NCBI GenBank assembly: GCA_024349245.1
Contig: JALDNG010000844.1
Location: 18,709 to 82,708, forward strand
Direction: 5' to 3'
DNA: 64,000 nucleotides
Source: Neodontobutis hainanensis
Taxonomy: Eukaryota; Chordata; Actinopteri; Gobiiformes; Odontobutidae
The notes beneath the pieces are model-generated. The model made no database searches, was not told the origin of the DNA, and was given only the letters and a program-made list of their open reading frames with translations. Shown here piece by piece: positions 59,501 through 64,000 of this stretch (position 1 is the first letter of the stretch; each line of letters starts with the position of its first letter). Both the position numbers and the translations under genes were made by a program.

Positions 59501-59689
59501 ACAAAGTTATGTTGGGTTTTTCGATCAAATTAATGATTTTATGCAATAAAACGTAATAATTTTTGCGATTAAGCAAAATAGCGTCTATGAAATATAAATT
59601 GAGTGTAACAAATTTATTCGTTTATACCTTCTATATTCGCTCATTTTCACAAAAAAGCCAACGATTTTACAATAAAAAGACCTGGCATG

Positions 59690-60600
59690 GTCCAAAGTAA
59701 TTGCTCAATGTTTTCCATTATTAATTCCCACAGTTTAGTTTCGTCAGTTATACCACCATAAAAAACCATATTTTTTTGAAACTGACAAAACGTTGCCCAT
59801 CGGATTCAAAAATGATTGAAATGGTGGGAAGATACTTGAGATTATTTTTAGCTATTTCCAGGTCCTCTACCAATCCTCTAGAGTCATGAATTCTGGCATG
59901 ATAAATGATAAAAATGATTAAGAAGAATTTTTTTTGTGGAACAAACAGCAGTCAGGTTTTTTTGAGCTTCTTTGAAATCTTCGCCGTTAACAGATCTCTC
60001 TTTAACTTTGTGATGCAGCGTTCCATTGCGATTCATCATTGGCACTACAAAAATACTTTGACTTTTCGATTGTGGGACAGTCACGAATGCTGATTTTCAG
60101 CTTTTACACGCGCCCTTGTTGGGTCTATTAACTACCTTTAATCAAACTTCATCGAGAAAAACGAAGCATAGATCATCTTTTAAAATTTCCATATCCTGAT
60201 AAATCAAAGCATATGCTGCCGATGCCTCTTTTGATATGCCCGTATTCCTACGTTAAGCCACCAAAGTTATATTTTTCAAAGTAAATGGATATTGACCCAA
60301 ATATGTTTTAATTGTAAGAAGGGATAATTTAAACCAAATATTTTGCATAACTAAGTTTGAAGTTCTACCAAGATGTCAATACACTCTTGATCAACATAAA
60401 TAAGTAACTGCTCTTTTTCCTCAATTGACAATTTGGATGGCCGATCCCAGCAAGGGCGATTAAAATATTTTTGGATTATACTGTTGATTGTCTGGTGGTT
60501 CTTACCAAACATCAAAGCTATACCAGACAATGAATGACCTTCTGATGTCTTTACTACCATTCGTTCCCTCTCTTTTTTTTAAATATTGTTGATATTTAAT
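59690..60600 (-). pseudogene. Tc1/IS630-type (DDE) transposase relic
   Basis: From the 5' end: a helix-turn-helix stretch GHSLSGIALMFGKNHQTI with INSIIQKY (60440-60560), a middle block DLCFVFLDEV with RPNKGA (first catalytic Asp region, about 60115-60175), VPMMNRNGTLHHKV (about 60020-60070), then ARIHDSRGLVEDLE with LKYLPTIS (59810-59905), corresponding to the family's DNARIH..S and LPPYSP blocks. Frame is lost several times and stops interrupt it, so it is dead. No terminal inverted repeats were found by eye on either side. Confidence 0.75.
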
Positions 60601-61477
60601 CTTATAGTGAGTCGCAGGGTTCTACAAGACACTAGGTTTTCCTTTGCTGCGTTTAGCGTTAAGTAATTTATTGTGCCTTCATTTACTTTTCCTCAAACAG
60701 ATATTGTGTGTTTTCAATTTCCCTTTGAGAGTTTTTCATTATTATTGATTTAAAATAAAAGATTATGTTTTCGATACTGATGTTTTTATGTTAATATATG
60801 ACCAGTCAAGCTCGACGTCGGCTGTGATAATGGTTTTTATCCCACACTACGTGGTAAGAATTTGATAAGAAATTCAAAATTTTATCTTTTAAAATATAGT
60901 GTATAAAGAGCTCTATTCGGTACATTAATTGTCACTTGTGCAGATATGAAGCTGATTAATAAGATGATTTAATAATTTAAAATATTATTGAATTTCTTTA
61001 AAAAATGTAAGAGATTTTGTAAATTATTAAGTTGATCGAAAGGACCTTTGAATAGATTAAATGCAATAAAGTGGTTTTTATAATAAATTAAATTTACTGA
61101 TTAAAGATTAGTCTCCAACCCATTCGACGTTGAGTTAATTGCATTAATTTATGATGCTATCAGATTTACTCGCTATTTTAAGATTCTAAAGTCAATACTT
61201 CTAAAAACTAATGATGTAATTTAATAAAATACAGAAAAGCTAATTATTTTATTCAAAAACTGGATATTTTCCCATGAAGATCTCCGTGAAATTGCAAAAG
61301 AACTGAAGGGTTCGATTATCAAAATCGATAAACTATTGTGTAAATATACAGTTATAAAAAACTAGATCTGAAAACTGATAAAAATATTTACACCTGAGCA
61401 CGCATATAAACAATTTTGAAATACATAATTTCTAGATAACTACGAAACTAAGATTTAATACTTTAATCCTTCTATTA
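60601..61477. other. Intergenic, nothing recognised
   Basis: 5' flank of the transposase relic. No convincing terminal repeat or reading frame. Confidence 0.4.
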
Positions 61478-61617
61478 TTAAAATGTAGTGTTAAAAACCA
61501 AACGAATGGGGGCGGATCGTAGTTTAACATGGGGTTTGGCTAAACTTGCATGGCATTTTGATATTTTGCCTCTTTCTGTGAAGAAGGTCTTTACAATAAT
61601 AAAAGCGTTAATAAAAT
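61478..61617 (-). other. Short coding-like frame, unrecognised
   Basis: About 45 codons ending at TAA 61478-61480, containing KTFFTERGKISKCHASLAKP and VKLRSAPIRLVF. GC-rich compared with the flanks and basic. Probably a fragment of a gene or mobile element; no family assigned. Confidence 0.25.
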
Positions 61618-63249
61618 TTTAAATATACGATTCGAAGATTGACTAAAATGTAAGATTTTGTCCTGCTGCCAATTAAGTATAATTCTGATCATTTATGTTT
61701 TCATAAAAAAACTCATCTTTGTTTCTTTGAAACGTTAACCTTTCAGGTTAATATTTGAAAAAATACAAGAAACCTAAGATATCAATAATATATAAAAATT
61801 GATAACCTCCAATAAAATAGTCATTCATTGCACACGCTAGCATCAGATCAGAGATATCAAATATTTTGTTTAAAAGTAACTTTTTTTCATGTTTTTGTGA
61901 TATCACCGTTAAAAATTAAAAAATTGGATATTTTACTGCTGATAAATGTTTAAAAGATACATGCGCGTACGAAAATAATTCGATGTTAAAAAAAGAAAAA
62001 AACACAAAAAATAGCTGAAAAAACTTGCACATAAATATCACCATGAGATAAATTAAGATACTGTCCATCAAATGAAGTTATTGTAAGACAGTTCTCTAAG
62101 CTATAGATAATTAAATTTCAGTTTTAACAAGATTATCCTAACCGTCATATGATATGCATATAACTTTGACTTAGAGTTTATTAAAGACAAAAAATTTTGT
62201 AATGTACTTTTATACGTTTTTTACTTATTTTTTTTCTATCTAGTTTGAAGCACTTCAAATTATAGTCACTATGATTTTAAGTACAATATAAACGTTACTA
62301 CTTGCATTTATATTTTAAGTACGCATTTTTAGCATCTTATCCTTTTTTTGTCAAATTCTTGTTGAAAAATCCAATCACGGTTGATAAATTTTAAAAAAGA
62401 TTTAAAGTCCAAACGATATCCTTAATTTATAATTTTTTATTATTATTAGCTGATGATATTATTTGCATAAATAGCAGTGAGATGTATTTAAAGAGCTCTC
62501 TTAATTTTTTATCCGCTTGAGATTATATATCTTAATTTTTACATTGACATCTGAAAGCGCCTCACATTGGTGCGACTTTTTTCATTTCTTTCATTTTGTA
62601 TTTATCAAATTCATGAAAGAAGTTTTAATCGTTGAAAATATATGAACAAATTATTCGCGATTTTTAAGAGCTATATTCTTTCACACTGTAAGAATTTTTA
62701 TGCTCAAGATTGAAACTGAAAGTATTCACACAGTAAATCAAGGTTAAGTTAAGTTATATTTATGATCACAAAGTGCTAATCTCATGCAAAAAATGTTTTT
62801 GGTATATTATTATATTGTATTTTGATCATTTGAAATTATTAATACATTTAATCGTTAAGTTCTTTCAAAAATAAAGAAACTTAGATATCTTGATTCATAA
62901 AAAATTACTCGAGAACTCCATTATATTCTAGATGATCTTTTCTGTTTGAAAACTAAATGACTTAGAGAAATAATTTAGATTACGAAGAGTTCAATTTATA
63001 TGATATAAAGTTAACACCGCATTCCATGGATATATCAAGCCGTATGTTCGCGAATCACTAAACGATTCCCCAATACTTTGATGCATTAAATTTTATTAAT
63101 ATATGCGAAGATATTAAATAATTCTTTTTCAATTTTGGTTTGTCGTTTTTGATTTGTTTCGAGATAATTTTTGTCGTCTATTTGAATTCCTAACCCATCC
63201 TATTTTTTCAATTGAATATTATTCATTGAGTTTTATTTATGAATTAACT
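61618..63249. other. AT-rich, nothing recognised
   Basis: No coding-like frame or repeat noticed. Confidence 0.45.
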
Positions 63250-64000
63250 CTTCTAAGTTTTTGAAAAAACAGGCTTTACTTCTGTCTTGGGTTATTACCA
63301 AACTGTTTTGGTTTTATCCCTAAGGTAATAAAGTGGTTTTCTCCATGATTTAGAACTGGTTCCATTGTAAAGTTTTTCGATTTCTTTTACATTTTATGTT
63401 TAAAAAAATTTTCCGGAAAAGTATGAATTAGTTTCATTTGTTTATCTTATCATAGTATTCACAATATTTTCAAGCATCTCCTAGGATATTTTCTTTTTCT
63501 GGTTTAAATGGGTGGCTTGGAATTTTATCATCTACTTTGAACCTATCATCCGACGGTGTTATTCAAATTGCTTGAAAGGTAAATAGAGACGGTGAAGATT
63601 TTGTACACTTAGCAATTGGGCTTCATTCAAAACCCCCCTTTTAAAATACGAGTATCAAATGTATCAGAATAATATGCGATAGTTTATAAATCTATTTAAG
63701 GATTTTATAGTTCTACTAGCTTGATATCTTCTAAGTTGAATGCAGAATAATTTGCCTTGTTAATCTTGAATTGTTGTCTTACAAATAAAAATATTTCAGA
63801 TTTATAAAAAGTCCCTTGACCTATATGTATCGCTTCGGGTATTCCGAATCGTGCAATTATATCGAATATATATTCTGTGAAATTTCTGAATCGACATTAA
63901 CCTAAGGAGAATCCTCCACTCATTTTTTGTTAAGATAAAAATATTATAATCTATCTTTCACATAGTTCGACGTCGGTAGGAGCTAGAACATATCTGTTCA
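63250..64000 (-). pseudogene. Ty3/gypsy-type retrotransposon integrase relic
   Basis: The clearest part (63705-63890) reads FTEYIFDIIARFGIPEAIHI then GQGTFYKSEIFLFV, which fits the gypsy integrase core around the second catalytic aspartate (RFG.P..I.SDQG..F). Here the aspartate position reads G, so the site is lost. Broken frames continue toward 63250 (for example YNGTSSKSWRKPLYYL). The element runs off the right edge of the window. It is decayed and non-functional in what can be seen. Confidence 0.55.

Larger units (their letters stand above)
33827..59689. other. AT-rich desert, no recognisable gene
   Basis: About 26 kb of very AT-rich, stop-dense DNA. No protein family recognised. Several short motifs recur in diverged form (for example 35265-35281 and 43121-43137), suggesting old dispersed repeats. 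Isolated items: a 24-bp tandem duplication at 39127-39180; a GC-rich islet near 42536-42640; short coding-like ATG frames near 46229, 48950 and 51180; a 120-codon frame at 56234-56596. Confidence 0.55.

Noticed and set aside
33827..59689. CRISPR array, rRNA genes or telomeric repeats
   Set aside because: No regularly spaced identical repeats, no rRNA-like conserved stretches and no simple telomere motif were seen.

Overview
The window is AT-rich nuclear DNA from an animal. Genes recognisable by protein similarity are importin beta-1 (left edge, minus strand), an AGO-clade Argonaute (about 9.2-13.6 kb, plus), an OSTF1-like SH3/ankyrin protein (about 21.8-22.6 kb, minus) and an SLC66A2/PQLC1-like PQ-loop membrane protein (26.7-27.5 kb, plus). 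Their coding sequence is cut by spliceosomal-looking GT..AG introns of only about 20-29 nt. Removing them restores the frame, in many cases with exact residue-for-residue spacing against the human proteins as I remember them. Animal genes with introns in the low-to-mid 20s of nucleotides point to a dicyemid mesozoan (established knowledge: dicyemids are reported to have very short introns). This is inference; an orthonectid or another lineage with shrunken introns is not excluded.

Layout. 1-1.6 kb: first ~500 residues of importin beta-1. 1.6-4.9 kb: no gene seen. 4.87-6.99 kb: a complete hAT transposon with perfect 16-bp terminal inverted repeats and perfect 8-bp target duplications, but a dead transposase. 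8.5 kb: weak Ty3/gypsy reverse transcriptase relic. 9.2-13.6 kb: Argonaute with a repeat-built disordered N-terminus, one ~750-bp intron, a 26-bp intron and several unexplained frame breaks. 15.0-15.8 kb: short coding-like exons of unknown genes. 18.9-19.5 kb: intact orphan membrane protein. 21.5-21.7 kb: isolated coding-like exon facing the 3' end of the OSTF1-like gene. 26.7-27.5 kb: SLC66A2-like gene with three tiny introns and no break. 31.1-33.8 kb: three decayed long reading frames on the minus strand, family not recognised. About 34-59.6 kb: AT-rich desert with diffuse repeats and no recognisable gene. 59.7-60.6 kb: Tc1/IS630-type transposase relic. Right edge (minus): Ty3/gypsy integrase relic.

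The recognised genes are unrelated housekeeping or regulatory genes (nuclear import, small-RNA silencing, SH3/ankyrin scaffold, lysosomal-type PQ-loop transporter) with no operon-like arrangement. The shared theme is gene structure: tiny introns inside otherwise ordinary animal genes, set in a gene-poor AT-rich landscape seeded with dead transposons. Several genes carry one- or two-nucleotide breaks, some at A or T runs, which may be residual sequencing indels rather than decay; the intact SLC66A2-like gene shows they are not everywhere.
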